A stretch of 55,093 nt of DNA from Acidimicrobiia bacterium (GCA_021296415.1 JAGWAL010000012.1:1-55093), one strand, 5' to 3'. Shown: positions 8,822 to 17,338, counted from the stretch's first letter. The notes: generated from the sequence alone by a model not told the origin. Numbers and translations are program-made.

Positions 8822-9510
8822 TCGCCCGCGCCGAGGCCGTCGGCGCGCGCCTGGCTGCCATCCGTCAGCGGATCACCGACGCCGGCGGTGATCCTGAGGC
8901 CACCAGGATCGTGGCGGTGACGAAGGGCCGGAGCATCCTGACCGCCGCGGCTGCGCTACGGGCAGGTCTCGACGAACTCGGGGAGAACTACGCGCAGGAA
9001 CTGGCCCGCAAGGTCGACGCGGTGCCCGGAGCCCGCTGGCACTTCATCGGCAATCTGCAGACGAACAAGGTCCGCAACCTCGCACCTCACGTCCGGCTGT
9101 GGCAGAGCGTGGACAGGCGGCGCCTGCTGGCGGAGATCGCGCGCCACAGTCCCGGGGCCGAGATCCTCGTGCAGGTCACCGAGCGAATGGTTCCCCGCCG
9201 CGGCGGCTGCGAGCCGGGAGTTGCCCGCCGGCTCGTTGCCGAAGCCACCGACCTCGGCCTGGCGCCGGTGGGTCTGATGTCGATGGCACTCCCCGGTCCG
9301 CCGAAGGAGGTCCGGCGGCAGTTCCGGCTGGTCCGTTCGCTGGCGGACGAGCTGGGACTCGCGCTGCGCAGCATGGGGACGAGCGATGATTTCCCGCTTG
9401 CGGTGGCGGAGGGCTCGAACCTGCTGCGACTGGGCCGGATCCTGCTCGAGGATGACCCGCCGCCCCGCAGAGGGCAACGCCACGACCCGGACACGACTAC
9501 ACTGGCGTGA
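8803..9510 (+). CDS. YggS-family PLP homeostasis protein
   Basis: A single-domain alanine-racemase-fold protein of 235 residues that binds pyridoxal phosphate and helps PLP/amino-acid homeostasis (PLPBP/YggS family). RIVAVTKG carries the PLP lysine, and GENYAQE, WHFIGNLQTNKVR, a variant MSMA strand and MGTSDDFPLAVAEGSNLLRLGR follow the family order. The family's usual MSMGMSxD is altered to SMGTSDD and the final RVGTALFG to RLGRILLE, so the phosphate-binding end is slightly divergent. GTG 8803 overlaps pgeF by 19 bases, implying translational coupling. Confidence 0.88.
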   Translation: MDQPELIARAEAVGARLAAIRQRITDAGGDPEATRIVAVTKGRSILTAAAALRAGLDELGENYAQELARKVDAVPGARWHFIGNLQTNKVRNLAPHVRLWQSVDRRRLLAEIARHSPGAEILVQVTERMVPRRGGCEPGVARRLVAEATDLGLAPVGLMSMALPGPPKEVRRQFRLVRSLADELGLALRSMGTSDDFPLAVAEGSNLLRLGRILLEDDPPPRRGQRHDPDTTTLA

Positions 9511-9615
9511 ACAGCGAGGGGCATGCTCACGAGCGCCGCGCCTACCGACACGCCAACGAATTCTCGGTGAGCACTCGGCGCTCGAGGCGAGCCGCCCACT
9601 TCTGGAGGAGGGTCC

Positions 9616-10140
9616 ATGTCGGCCTTGAAGTCCTTCGTCAATTGGTTGGGCCTCGGACCGGACGAGGGCGAACCGTACGCCGGCCATCTCGGCGGGCCTC
9701 ACCGGGGGGCCCCCGCCGAGCACTACGGTGGTGCGCCTGTGGAGCGATATCCGACGGCGGTCGAGCCGATGTCCACAGCCGAGCCCGGCTCGCTCGTGAC
9801 GGCGCAGCCCGTCGTGGAGCCAATCAGCGGCGAGCCGGCGGCCCGCCCGGCACTGGCGCGACCTCACTCGTCGCCGACGGCTGTTCGCCCCATCGTCGTC
9901 GCGCCCGCGGTGTTCGACGAGGCGCAGGAGGTCGGCGACCATTTCAAGCGGCGCCAGCCGGTCATCGTGAACCTGCAGGACGCAAGCAGCGACCTGCGTC
10001 GCCGGCTCGTGGACTTCGCCGCGGGACTGTGCTACGCCCTCGACGGGCAGGTGGAGCGGGTGACTCCCGGCGTGTACCTGCTGACTCCCAGCGACGTTCG
10101 CGTCGCGCTCGAGGAACGGACGCTCCCGGCCGACTCCTGA
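9616..10140 (+). CDS. sepF: SepF, FtsZ membrane anchor
   Basis: A 174-residue SepF. The N-terminal amphipathic helix (MSALKSFVNWLGLG) serves for membrane binding. A variable proline-rich linker follows, then the C-terminal FtsZ-binding domain of about 80 residues with HFKRRQPVIVNLQDAS, LRRRLVDFAAGLCYAL and ERVTPGVYLLTPSDVRV. ATG 9616 is preceded by GGAGGAGGG. The adjacent ftsZ, yggT and divIVA confirm the assignment. The 105-bp spacer upstream holds no recognisable gene. Confidence 0.94.
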   Translation: MSALKSFVNWLGLGPDEGEPYAGHLGGPHRGAPAEHYGGAPVERYPTAVEPMSTAEPGSLVTAQPVVEPISGEPAARPALARPHSSPTAVRPIVVAPAVFDEAQEVGDHFKRRQPVIVNLQDASSDLRRRLVDFAAGLCYALDGQVERVTPGVYLLTPSDVRVALEERTLPADS

Positions 10141-10158
10141 TCCGTCGAGCCGCGTCCC

Positions 10159-10410
10159 ATGGTCGTCCTGTGCTGGCTACTCCTCCTCTATGCCCTGGCT
10201 TTCCTCCTGCGCGCCGTCCTGAGCTGGTTCCCGATCCGATCCGAAAGCGTGGCGGCCACTCTCGCCGGCGGACTCCTCATGGTCACCGATCCGATCCTCC
10301 GCCCGCTGCGCCGGATGCTCCGGCCGCTGCGCGTCGGCAACGTGGCGCTGGACTTCGCCCCGACCATCGTCATGGTGGTGCTCTTCTACGTGCGCAGCCG
10401 GATCTGCTGA
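10159..10410 (+). CDS. YggT family membrane protein
   Basis: An 83-residue protein with two hydrophobic segments. The first is VVLCWLLLLYALAFLLRAVL followed by the conserved SWFPI; the second lies near the C-terminus (FAPTIVMVVLFYV). DPILRPLRRMLRP between them is the YggT signature. The family sits beside sepF and divIVA in many actinobacteria and is linked to membrane or osmotic functions and division, but the molecular role is unknown. Confidence 0.88.
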   Translation: MVVLCWLLLLYALAFLLRAVLSWFPIRSESVAATLAGGLLMVTDPILRPLRRMLRPLRVGNVALDFAPTIVMVVLFYVRSRIC

Positions 10411-10458
10411 CCGCTGCCGAGGGCCCGGGCATGTGTCTGGCCGTCCCGGCCGAGCACT

Positions 10459-10932
10459 ATGGTTGAATCCATGGAGCTCTCGCCGGAAACCCTGCGCGAC
10501 GCGCAGTTCACGGAGCGGTTCCGCGGTTACGACGCCGCCGAGGTGGACTCGTTCCTCGACGAGGCGGCGACGGCTCTGGAGGAGTTGCTGGCCGAGGCCA
10601 GCGCGCCGATGGCGGCCCTGGCCGCCGAGCGGGCTCGCCTGGCCATCGAGGAGGTTCGGCGCGGGACGCTCGCGGCGATGGAGGAGTTGCGCCAGGAGCG
10701 CGAGGATCTCGAGTCGGCCGTGGCGGAGTTGCGCCGGATGCTCGAGGAGCGCCGCCGGGGAGTCGTCGACGAGCTGGCGCGGATCGACGCGGCGCTCGAG
10801 GAGATGCCGCAGGTCGGGGGCCCCGGGGAGGCAGGCGCCTGCAACGGCGAGGGAGCCGACTCCGGAGCCGACACCTTCCTCGCCCGACTCGAGCAGGCCG
10901 CCGCGGAGGGCGAGACGCCGGACGCCGGCTAG
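10459..10932 (+). CDS. divIVA: DivIVA-domain protein (Wag31-like)
   Basis: A 157-residue coiled-coil protein. The N-terminal lipid-binding region ELSPETLRDAQFTERFRGYD and the DAAEVDSFLDEA start of the coiled coil fit DivIVA, which marks curved membranes and poles in actinobacteria and guides cell-wall growth. Heptad-like Leu/Glu/Arg-rich helices run from about residue 25 to 115, then a flexible acidic tail. It is shorter than Wag31 (about 260 residues), so it may be a reduced paralogue. The start is ATG 10459, with an in-frame alternative at 10471. Confidence 0.87.
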   Translation: MVESMELSPETLRDAQFTERFRGYDAAEVDSFLDEAATALEELLAEASAPMAALAAERARLAIEEVRRGTLAAMEELRQEREDLESAVAELRRMLEERRRGVVDELARIDAALEEMPQVGGPGEAGACNGEGADSGADTFLARLEQAAAEGETPDAG

Positions 10933-10944
10933 ATCGGCGGCCGC

Positions 10945-13900
10945 TCAGGGGACGCGCGCCATCGCGAAGCGGATCTCCCGGCCGTCGACACTGCCCGCTC
11001 CCACACCCTCGCCGGGTTGCAGCTCGCCACGGCGGACGGCGACGGCGAGGACCTGCTCGGCGACGTAGCGCTCGTGCGCCACGAGCGCGCTCGCCAGCTC
11101 CTCCGGCAGGTCGAGCGTCAACTCGATCCGGTCCGCCACGTGCAAGCCATGGTTGCGCCGGCCCTGCTGGAGGATCCGCACGAGATGGCGCGCCGCTCCC
11201 TCGGCGCGGAGCCCATCGTCGAGTTCCGTGTCGAGGGTGACCACGAGATCGGCACTCCGGAGGGCGGCGCTGGGACGGTCCTCGGCGGTCTGCAGCACCA
11301 GGTCGTACTGCTCGGCCGCCAGGCGATGCCCGGCCACGGTGACGGTCCCGTCGCCGGACCGGGTCCACTCGCCGGCGCGGGCCGCAGCCATGACCGCCTG
11401 CGTGGCCGGTCCCAGCAGGGGCCCAAGCACCTCGCCGCGCGGGCGCAGCACGAAACGGATGGCGTCGTCGAGTTCCTCGGTGAGCTCGACCGATTTGACG
11501 TTGATCTCCGCGGCGATGAGATCCGCGAAGGGCGCCAACCCGGAGGCCCCGCGACCGGCGACCCGCGCCGAGCGCAAGGGCTGGCGCGCCGGCAGCGAGC
11601 GTGCCACGCGCACGCCGAGAGCCGCCGAGCAGACCTCGCGCGCCCGGTCCATGACCGCCACCAGCTCGTCGTCGGCGGGCAGCGCCTCGGCGTCGGGCCA
11701 GTCGCAGAGGTGGACGCTGCCGGCGGCGCCCAGACCGCGGTGGATCGACTCGCACACGAGGGGCAGCAGCGGCGCCGCCACCTGCACCAGCGTGGTGAGC
11801 ACCGTGTACAGGGTGTCGTAGGCGGACTGCTTGTCCGCCGGGTCGGCCGCGGCGGCGGGCGCCCAGAAGCGATCCCGGCTGCGGCGTATGTACCAGTTGT
11901 TGACGGTCCCCAGGAACGCCTCGATCTCCGCGCAGGCCCCCGGCACGTCGTAGCGGTCGAGTCGCTCGGCCACGCCCGCAACCAGATGGCGCGTCTTGGC
12001 CAGCACGTAGCGGTCCAGGACGTCGCTGGAGGAGGCGTTCCAGGCGCCGCGGGAGCGGTCGGCGTTGGCGTACATGCAGAAGAACACGTAGGCGTTCCAC
12101 AGCGGGTGCAGGACGCCGCGCACGACGGCGTCGATGCCCGCGTCGCTCATCCGCAGATCGCCGCCGCGCAGCACCGGCGAGGACATCAGGTACCAGCGGA
12201 GGGCGTCGGAGCCCTGGCGACCGAAGATGATCTCCGGATCCGTGTAGTTGCGCAGGCGCTTGGAGAGTTTCGCCCCGTCGGCGGCCAGGACGACACCGTG
12301 GCAGACGGCGTTGCGGAACGGCGGACGATCGAAGAGCGCCGTTGCCAGCACGTGCAGGGTGTAGAACCAGCCGCGCGTCTGGTTCACGTACTCCACGATG
12401 AAGTCGGCGGGGAAGTGGTCCTCGAACCACTCCTTGTTCTCGAACGGGTAGTGCACCTGGGCGTAGGGCATGGACCCCGACTCGAACCAGCAGTCCAGCA
12501 CGTCCGGGACGCGCCGCATGACCGATCGCCCGGTCGGGTCGTCGGGATTCGGCCTGACCAGGGAGTCGACGAAGGGGCGGTGCAGGTCGTCGGGTCGCAC
12601 CCCGAAGTCGCGCTCGATCTCGTCGAGGCTCCCGTAGACGTCGAGGCGCGGCCAGGCCGGATCGTCCGACCGCCACACCGGCACGGGGGATCCCCAGAAG
12701 CGGTTGCGGCTGATGGACCAGTCGCGGGCCCCCTCCAGCCAGTTGCCGAAACGCCCGTCGCGCACGTGGCCGGGTATCCAGTTGATCTGCCGGTTCAACT
12801 CCACCATGCGCTCCCGGATTGCGCTCACCCGCACGTACCAGGAGTTGAGGGCGCGGTAGATGACCGGCGTGTCGGTGCGCCAGCAGTGCGGGTAGTTGTG
12901 GACGACGCTGTCGTGGCGGACGACGAGCCCGCGGCCCTTCAGATGGGCGATGATCTTCGGGTTGGCGTCGAACACGTTGCAGCCGGCCCAGTCGGCGACC
13001 GGCTGGGTGAATCGGCCCACCTCGTCGACGGGGACCACCACGTCGATGCCGGCACCCTCGCAGAGCCGCTGGTCCTCCTCGCCGAACCCGGGTGCCATGT
13101 GCACGATCCCGGTGCCTTCGGCAGTGTCCACGAAGTCGGCGCCGAGCACCACGAAGGCGCCGTCGGTGCCTGCGAAATAGTCGAACAGCGGCTCGTAGCG
13201 ACGACCGAGCAGATCCCGGCCGCGGACCGATCCGCAGGGCCGGGCGTCGGCAAGCTGCTTGCCGTAGCGCTCCACGGCGCCGGCGGCAAGCAGGTGGCGC
13301 CGTGGGCCGTCGGGCGTCGTCTCCTCGAAGACGGCGTAGTCGGTCTCCGGGTCGACCGCCAGCGCCAGGTTCGACGGGAGGGTCCACGGCGTCGTCGTCC
13401 AGGCCCAAAGGTGCAGGGGCGCGGGATCATCCGATGCCCGCAGCAGGCCGAACGCCACGGTGACGGCGGGATCGGTCCGCGGCCGCGTCGCATCGTCCAT
13501 GCGGATCTCGAAGTTGGAGAGCGGTGTCTCCGCCCCCCACGAGTATGGCAGCACCCGGTACGACTCGTAGACGAGATCCTTGTCCCAGAGTCGCTTGAAC
13601 GCCCACATCACGCTCTCCATGAAGGGGAGGTCCATCGTCTTGTAGTCGTGCTCGAAATCCACCCACCGGGCCTGGCGATTCACGTACCGCTGCCACTCGT
13701 CGGTGTAGCGCATGACCGAGTGGCGGCAGTGGGCGTTGAACCGATCGATGCCGAAGTCGGTGATCGCTCGCCTGCCCGAGACGCCGAGTTCCTTCTCCGC
13801 CTCCATCTCCGGAGGCAGGCCGTGGCAGTCCCAGCCGAAACGTCGCTCAACCCGTCGGCCGCGCATCGTCTGGTAACGCGGGATCACGTCCTTCACGTAG

Positions 13901-14115
13901 CCGGTCAGCAGGTTTCCGGTGTGCGGCAGGCCGTTGGCGAACGGCGGTCCGTCGTAGAAGACGTACTCGTTGGCACCGCGCTCTCCGGCAGGACGAGCGT
14001 CGACGGACGCCTGGAACGCGCCCTCCGCCGCCCACAGGCGGAGGATCTCGGCCTCGACGGCCGTGAAGTCGGGTTTCGGATCAACGTCGGGATACCGCGC
14101 CGGCACACCACCCAT
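10945..14115 (-). CDS. ileS: Isoleucyl-tRNA synthetase, IleRS2-like, variant HTGN motif
   Basis: Class Ia synthetase of 1056 residues that charges tRNA-Ile. YDGPPFANGLPHTGNLL (about residues 54-70) holds the first signature. WDCHGLPPEMEAEKELG, the editing-domain region, NQTRGWFYTLH, the second signature KLSKRLRNY and the anticodon-binding C-terminus follow. The layout and length fit the eukaryote-like IleRS2 group. The first motif is HTGN (bases 13912-13923) where most family members have HxGH, so the last histidine is replaced by asparagine. I chose ATG 14115 because MGGVPARYPDVDPKPDF begins the conserved region; the frame stays open upstream but is low-complexity. Confidence 0.95.
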   Translation of the reverse strand: MGGVPARYPDVDPKPDFTAVEAEILRLWAAEGAFQASVDARPAGERGANEYVFYDGPPFANGLPHTGNLLTGYVKDVIPRYQTMRGRRVERRFGWDCHGLPPEMEAEKELGVSGRRAITDFGIDRFNAHCRHSVMRYTDEWQRYVNRQARWVDFEHDYKTMDLPFMESVMWAFKRLWDKDLVYESYRVLPYSWGAETPLSNFEIRMDDATRPRTDPAVTVAFGLLRASDDPAPLHLWAWTTTPWTLPSNLALAVDPETDYAVFEETTPDGPRRHLLAAGAVERYGKQLADARPCGSVRGRDLLGRRYEPLFDYFAGTDGAFVVLGADFVDTAEGTGIVHMAPGFGEEDQRLCEGAGIDVVVPVDEVGRFTQPVADWAGCNVFDANPKIIAHLKGRGLVVRHDSVVHNYPHCWRTDTPVIYRALNSWYVRVSAIRERMVELNRQINWIPGHVRDGRFGNWLEGARDWSISRNRFWGSPVPVWRSDDPAWPRLDVYGSLDEIERDFGVRPDDLHRPFVDSLVRPNPDDPTGRSVMRRVPDVLDCWFESGSMPYAQVHYPFENKEWFEDHFPADFIVEYVNQTRGWFYTLHVLATALFDRPPFRNAVCHGVVLAADGAKLSKRLRNYTDPEIIFGRQGSDALRWYLMSSPVLRGGDLRMSDAGIDAVVRGVLHPLWNAYVFFCMYANADRSRGAWNASSSDVLDRYVLAKTRHLVAGVAERLDRYDVPGACAEIEAFLGTVNNWYIRRSRDRFWAPAAAADPADKQSAYDTLYTVLTTLVQVAAPLLPLVCESIHRGLGAAGSVHLCDWPDAEALPADDELVAVMDRAREVCSAALGVRVARSLPARQPLRSARVAGRGASGLAPFADLIAAEINVKSVELTEELDDAIRFVLRPRGEVLGPLLGPATQAVMAAARAGEWTRSGDGTVTVAGHRLAAEQYDLVLQTAEDRPSAALRSADLVVTLDTELDDGLRAEGAARHLVRILQQGRRNHGLHVADRIELTLDLPEELASALVAHERYVAEQVLAVAVRRGELQPGEGVGAGSVDGREIRFAMARVP

Positions 14116-14302
14116 GGCGTAGGAAAATACCGCGGAAGCAGCCGAGAGCCGCGTCCGGCGGCGACCGAAGGTGCGGCGGGGACTCAGCCGCGAGCCCCCG
14201 ATGGGGGTCGCAGCCGCTGTCGGCGCCCCCATGGCCGGCGGCTAGAGTTGTCCCGCCCATCGCCGAGGTGCGGCAACCGGTCGAACCCGCCAGGAGGAGC
14301 AG

Positions 14303-14731
14303 GTGGTCCCATCCGGGAGTTCTCCCGACAAGGATCCGGGCGCGCCCGCGGGTCGGCGTCTCGACGACGCCTTCCTCGAGGAGCAGCGCCACAGGCTGCT
14401 GGAGGAGCGAGCCCGCTACGTCAAGTCGGCCGAGACGATGGCCGCCGAGGCCGCCGCGCTGCTCGACGACCGCGAGCCGGGCGACCTGCAGTTCGACGAG
14501 GAGTCGGGCGAGGGTGACAGCTGGGCGGTGGAGCGCGAGCGGGATCTGGCCTTGAGCGCCGCCGCCCGCGCCGCCGTCGAGTTGATCGACGATGCCCTGC
14601 GGCGGATCGAGGACGGGACGTACGGCATCTGCATCGTGTCCGGAAAGCCAATCCAGAAGGAGCGCCTGCGTGCCATACCCTGGGCAGCCGAGCGGGTCGA
14701 GTACAAGGCCGGTGGCCTCCGACGGCGCTGA
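14303..14731 (+). CDS. DksA/TraR-family protein with degenerate zinc finger
   Basis: A 142-residue protein. The N-terminal half is a helical hairpin (FLEEQRHRLLEERARYV; ALSAAARAAVELIDDALRRI), followed by DGTYGICIVSGKPIQKERLRAIPWA, clearly the DksA/TraR C-terminal finger. The normal four cysteines are reduced to one: the CxxC becomes CIVS and the second pair is missing (AERVEYK). It therefore cannot bind zinc in the usual way, although it could still bind RNA polymerase through the coiled coil. GTG 14303 has AGGAGG upstream. It precedes lspA with a short overlap. Confidence 0.82.
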   Translation: MVPSGSSPDKDPGAPAGRRLDDAFLEEQRHRLLEERARYVKSAETMAAEAAALLDDREPGDLQFDEESGEGDSWAVERERDLALSAAARAAVELIDDALRRIEDGTYGICIVSGKPIQKERLRAIPWAAERVEYKAGGLRRR

Positions 14732-15227
14732 GGCACGCGGCTCGGCCAGGAACAACCGCCTGCTGCTGATCGCGGTCGCGGCCGCGGTCCTGCTCGCAGA
14801 TCAGTTGACGAAACTCTGGGCGCTCCGCGCGCTGCAGGACGACAGCATCCACCTCTTCTGGACGATCCGCCTGCGGCTGGTGTTCAACCAGGGCACGGCG
14901 TTCGGGCTGGGTGCCTCGCTGGCACCCGTGATCACCGTGGCGGCCCTCGTCGTGTCCCTGTCGCTCATCGCTCTGACCTGGTCGACCCCGCGGCCCGGCG
15001 TCGCCGCCCTGGCCGGGCTGGTGCTCGGCGGGGCGCTGGGCAACCTGGGTGATCGAGCCTTCCGGGGGGACGGCTTCTTCGGCGGGAGTGTCGTGGACTT
15101 CGTGGACCCGCAGTGGTGGCCGGTCTTCAACGTCGCCGATGCCGCCATCTCCGTCGGCGTGGTGTTTTTCCTGGTGCTCGGCGTCCGCTCGGGCGTGCGA
15201 GGCGAGCCGCTGCTGGGCGAATCGTGA
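14712..15227 (+). CDS. lspA: LspA, prolipoprotein signal peptidase II
   Basis: A membrane aspartyl protease that removes lipoprotein signal peptides. The 171-residue protein has four hydrophobic helices and both catalytic aspartate regions: GNLGDR with VVDFVD, and WPVFNVADAAISVGV. The conserved VFNQGTAFGLG sits between helices 1 and 2. GTG 14712 lies inside the end of the DksA-like gene. The stop overlaps the next gene (GTGA). One candidate substrate is the lipobox protein at 44445. Confidence 0.92.
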   Translation: MASDGAEARGSARNNRLLLIAVAAAVLLADQLTKLWALRALQDDSIHLFWTIRLRLVFNQGTAFGLGASLAPVITVAALVVSLSLIALTWSTPRPGVAALAGLVLGGALGNLGDRAFRGDGFFGGSVVDFVDPQWWPVFNVADAAISVGVVFFLVLGVRSGVRGEPLLGES

Positions 15228-16162
15228 CCACCTCCATCCCGCCGGCTCTGGCGGGCGAGCGGCTGGATCGGGCGGTGTCGCTGCTGTGGCAGTGCAGCCG
15301 AGCCGAATCGGCGGCGCTGGTGGCGGCCGGTGCGGTGCGGGTGAACGGCGCCACCGAGACCGGCCGCGCCGCACGGCTGCGCGCCGGTGACGAGGTGATC
15401 GTGGCGGATGAGGCGCTCGAGCGGCACCGCAGGACCGCCGATCCCGAACCCGAAGCGAGCGTTGCCGTGGCGGTGGTCCACGAGGATCGGGACCTCGTCG
15501 TCGTGGACAAGCCGGCCGGGCTCGTGGTGCACCCGGGAGCCGGCAGGACGACGGGAACGCTCTGCGCGGGGCTGCTGGCCCGCTACCCGGAGATCGCCGG
15601 CATCGGCGAGCGATCCCGTCCGGGGATCGTGCACCGGCTCGACGCCGGTACCAGCGGCCTGCTCGTCGCCGCCCGCTCGCGGCGCGCCTACGAATCGCTC
15701 GTGGGGCAGTTGGCCGATCGGACCGTGCGCCGCAGCTACGAGGCGCTCTGCTGGGGCACCGTGGGCGACGACCGGGGCGTCATCGATGCGCCCGTCGGCC
15801 GGTCGGGAAAGCGTCCGACGCAGATGACGATCACCGAACGCGGCCGGGCGGCGCGGACCGCCTACGAGGTGCGCCGGCGCTACCGCCGTCCGGCATCGGT
15901 CAGCCACCTCGACTGCCGCCTCGAGACCGGCCGGACCCACCAGATCCGGGTCCACCTCGCCGCGATCGGCCATCCGCTGCTGGGCGACGAGGTCTACGGC
16001 GCCCGGGCTGGCGCCGGGCACCCCCCGGCGGCCGTGCGGCTCGATCGCCCTGGCCTGCACGCCGCGGCCCTGGGATTCCTCCACCCCCACGACGGCCGCG
16101 CCGTGGAGTTCCGGAGCCCGCTCCCGCAGGACCTCGCCGCGGTACTCGCCCGCCTCAGCTAG
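15224..16162 (+). CDS. RluA/RluD-family pseudouridine synthase
   Basis: A 312-residue enzyme converting uridine to pseudouridine in large-subunit rRNA or a related RNA. The N-terminal S4-like domain (ERLDRAVSLLW, VAAGAVRVNG) is followed by the catalytic domain with VVDKPAGLVVHPG, the active-site HRLDAGTSGLLV (catalytic Asp), and the late ETGRTHQIRVHLAAIGHPLLGD. It starts at GTG 15224 overlapping lspA; this lspA-rluD order is frequent in bacteria. The exact target uridine cannot be told from sequence. Confidence 0.92.
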   Translation: MTTSIPPALAGERLDRAVSLLWQCSRAESAALVAAGAVRVNGATETGRAARLRAGDEVIVADEALERHRRTADPEPEASVAVAVVHEDRDLVVVDKPAGLVVHPGAGRTTGTLCAGLLARYPEIAGIGERSRPGIVHRLDAGTSGLLVAARSRRAYESLVGQLADRTVRRSYEALCWGTVGDDRGVIDAPVGRSGKRPTQMTITERGRAARTAYEVRRRYRRPASVSHLDCRLETGRTHQIRVHLAAIGHPLLGDEVYGARAGAGHPPAAVRLDRPGLHAAALGFLHPHDGRAVEFRSPLPQDLAAVLARLS

Positions 16163-16186
16163 CACCGCTGGGCGAGGCGCCGGCGC

Positions 16187-16642
16187 TCAGTCCGGCGCCC
16201 CCTCGGCTTCGTCGGGCCAGGGGAGCGTCCCGCCGGCCATGGCCGCGATGTCCGCCAGACTGAAGGAGGAGAGCAGGCGGCGCATCTCCACCCCGACGGA
16301 GGCCCAGACCGCCAGGAGGACGCATTGGCCCTCGTGGTCGCAGGCGCCGTCCTTGTGCGGCTCCCCGAAGTCGTCGGCCACGATCGGCGCCTCCACGGCG
16401 CTCACGATCTCGCTGAGGTAGATCCGATCGGAGGGTCTCGCCAGCCGGTAGCCACCGCCGACGCCGCGCTTGGACAGGACCAGGCCCGCACCCTTGAGCG
16501 CCAGCAGGATCTGCTCGAGGTAGGGCTGCGGCAGACCGGTGCGGTCGGCGATGTCGCGCGCCGACTGGGGCGAGTCCGCTTCGTGCAGCGTCAGGGACAG
16601 CAGGGCGCGGCTGGCGTAGTCCGCCCTGGTCGAAACCTTCAC
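16187..16642 (-). CDS. Rrf2-family transcriptional regulator with two cysteines
   Basis: A 151-residue winged-helix regulator. MKVSTRADYASRALLSL is the typical start, SARDIADRTGLPQPYLEQIL the helix-turn-helix, and GGGYRLARP the wing. Iron-sulfur members (IscR, NsrR, RirA) have three cysteines; here only Cys101 and Cys107 (CDHEGQC) are seen, with His between them. A cluster would need other ligands, or the protein may sense redox by a disulfide. It points away from bpa and may control it or itself. Confidence 0.87.
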   Translation of the reverse strand: MKVSTRADYASRALLSLTLHEADSPQSARDIADRTGLPQPYLEQILLALKGAGLVLSKRGVGGGYRLARPSDRIYLSEIVSAVEAPIVADDFGEPHKDGACDHEGQCVLLAVWASVGVEMRRLLSSFSLADIAAMAGGTLPWPDEAEGAPD

Positions 16643-16693
16643 ACCTGCGAGCGTACCGGTTCCGTTGCCGCCGGCCGGGAGGTGTCGCGCCCG

Positions 16694-16721
16694 TTGGAGC
16701 CGCCGGTGGCGCCGCTAACGT
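16694..16721 (+). promoter_or_regulatory. Candidate bpa promoter
   Basis: TTGGAG (16694-16699) and TAACGT (16716-16721), with a 16-base spacer, lie between the divergent Rrf2 gene and bpa, about 40 bases before the bpa start. The fit to a sigma-70 consensus is moderate and was judged by eye. Closeness to an Rrf2 gene makes regulation by that protein possible but unproven. Confidence 0.3.
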
Positions 16722-16761
16722 CACAGCCACCGGATCATCCTCGACCTTGGAGCCGGCAAGC

Positions 16762-17256
16762 ATGTCCGACAGCATCGACCAGACCCCCGAGCAGGCGGAG
16801 ATCGTCGAGGCCGAGGCGCGCGGCGCCGAGGAATCGCAGGGAGACGCCATCGAGCAACCGGCCAAGGTGATGCGTGTCGGCGCCATGCTGCGCGGCCTCC
16901 TGGACGAGGTCAGGGAGGCGCCGCTCGACGAGCGCAGCCGCGATCGGCTGCGGGACATCTACGAGATTTCGCTGCAGGAACTGGGTTCGGCGCTCTCACC
17001 GGACCTGCGCGAGGAACTCGAGCGCCTGGCGCAGCCGTTCCCCGAGACCGAGGTTCCGACGGAGGGGGAGTTGCGCGTCGCCAAGGCGCAGCTGGTGGGC
17101 TGGCTGGAAGGGCTTATCCAGGGCATACAGGCCACGCTCTACGCCCAGCAGCTCATGGCCCGCCGGCAGTTGGCGGACATGCGGGGCCAACTGCCCCCGA
17201 TCCGCTCCGCGGCAGAGGGCCGCACACCGGAGGATCGACCCGGCAACTATCTCTGA
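16762..17256 (+). CDS. bpa: Bpa/PafE, ATP-independent proteasome activator
   Basis: A 164-residue protein (DUF2587) that forms a ring on the 20S proteasome and feeds unfolded proteins into it without ATP. VMRVGAMLRGLLDEVREAPL, RLRDIYEISLQELG, LSPDLREELERLAQPF and AKAQLVGWLEGLIQGIQATL are closely family-like. The C-terminus ends in PGNYL; Mycobacterium Bpa ends in GQYL, the motif that docks in the proteasome pockets. ATG 16762 is preceded by GGAG at a good distance. Its presence implies that prcBA exist elsewhere in the genome. Confidence 0.92.
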   Translation: MSDSIDQTPEQAEIVEAEARGAEESQGDAIEQPAKVMRVGAMLRGLLDEVREAPLDERSRDRLRDIYEISLQELGSALSPDLREELERLAQPFPETEVPTEGELRVAKAQLVGWLEGLIQGIQATLYAQQLMARRQLADMRGQLPPIRSAAEGRTPEDRPGNYL

Positions 17257-17270
17257 GCCGGCTCCGGGCC

Positions 17271-17338
17271 GGGGTGCCGTTTGCTCCTTCGGCGCGTGTC
17301 CGGTCGGGGCGTGGGGTGCCGTTTGCTCCTTCGGCGCG
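17271..17338. repeat. Pair of 26-bp direct repeats downstream of bpa
   Basis: The same 26 bases (beginning GGGGTGCCGTTTGCTCC and ending GGCGCG) occur at 17271-17296 and 17313-17338, 42 bases apart. They lie in the 240-bp spacer between bpa and dnaE, which otherwise holds GC-rich low-complexity DNA and no gene that I can see. The role is unknown; possibilities are slippage duplication, a protein-binding site or a transcript end. Confidence 0.6.

Noticed and set aside
14116-14302. T-box riboswitch upstream of ileS
   Set aside because: I found no T-box core (UGGN' bulge with GGUACCGCG-like sequence) in the spacer on the minus strand.
11017-14517. A very long open frame (over 1,100 codons) on the plus strand opposite ileS
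   Set aside because: It mirrors the high third-position GC of ileS, has no family motifs and is rich in Arg, Gly and His. The minus strand has a full IleRS.
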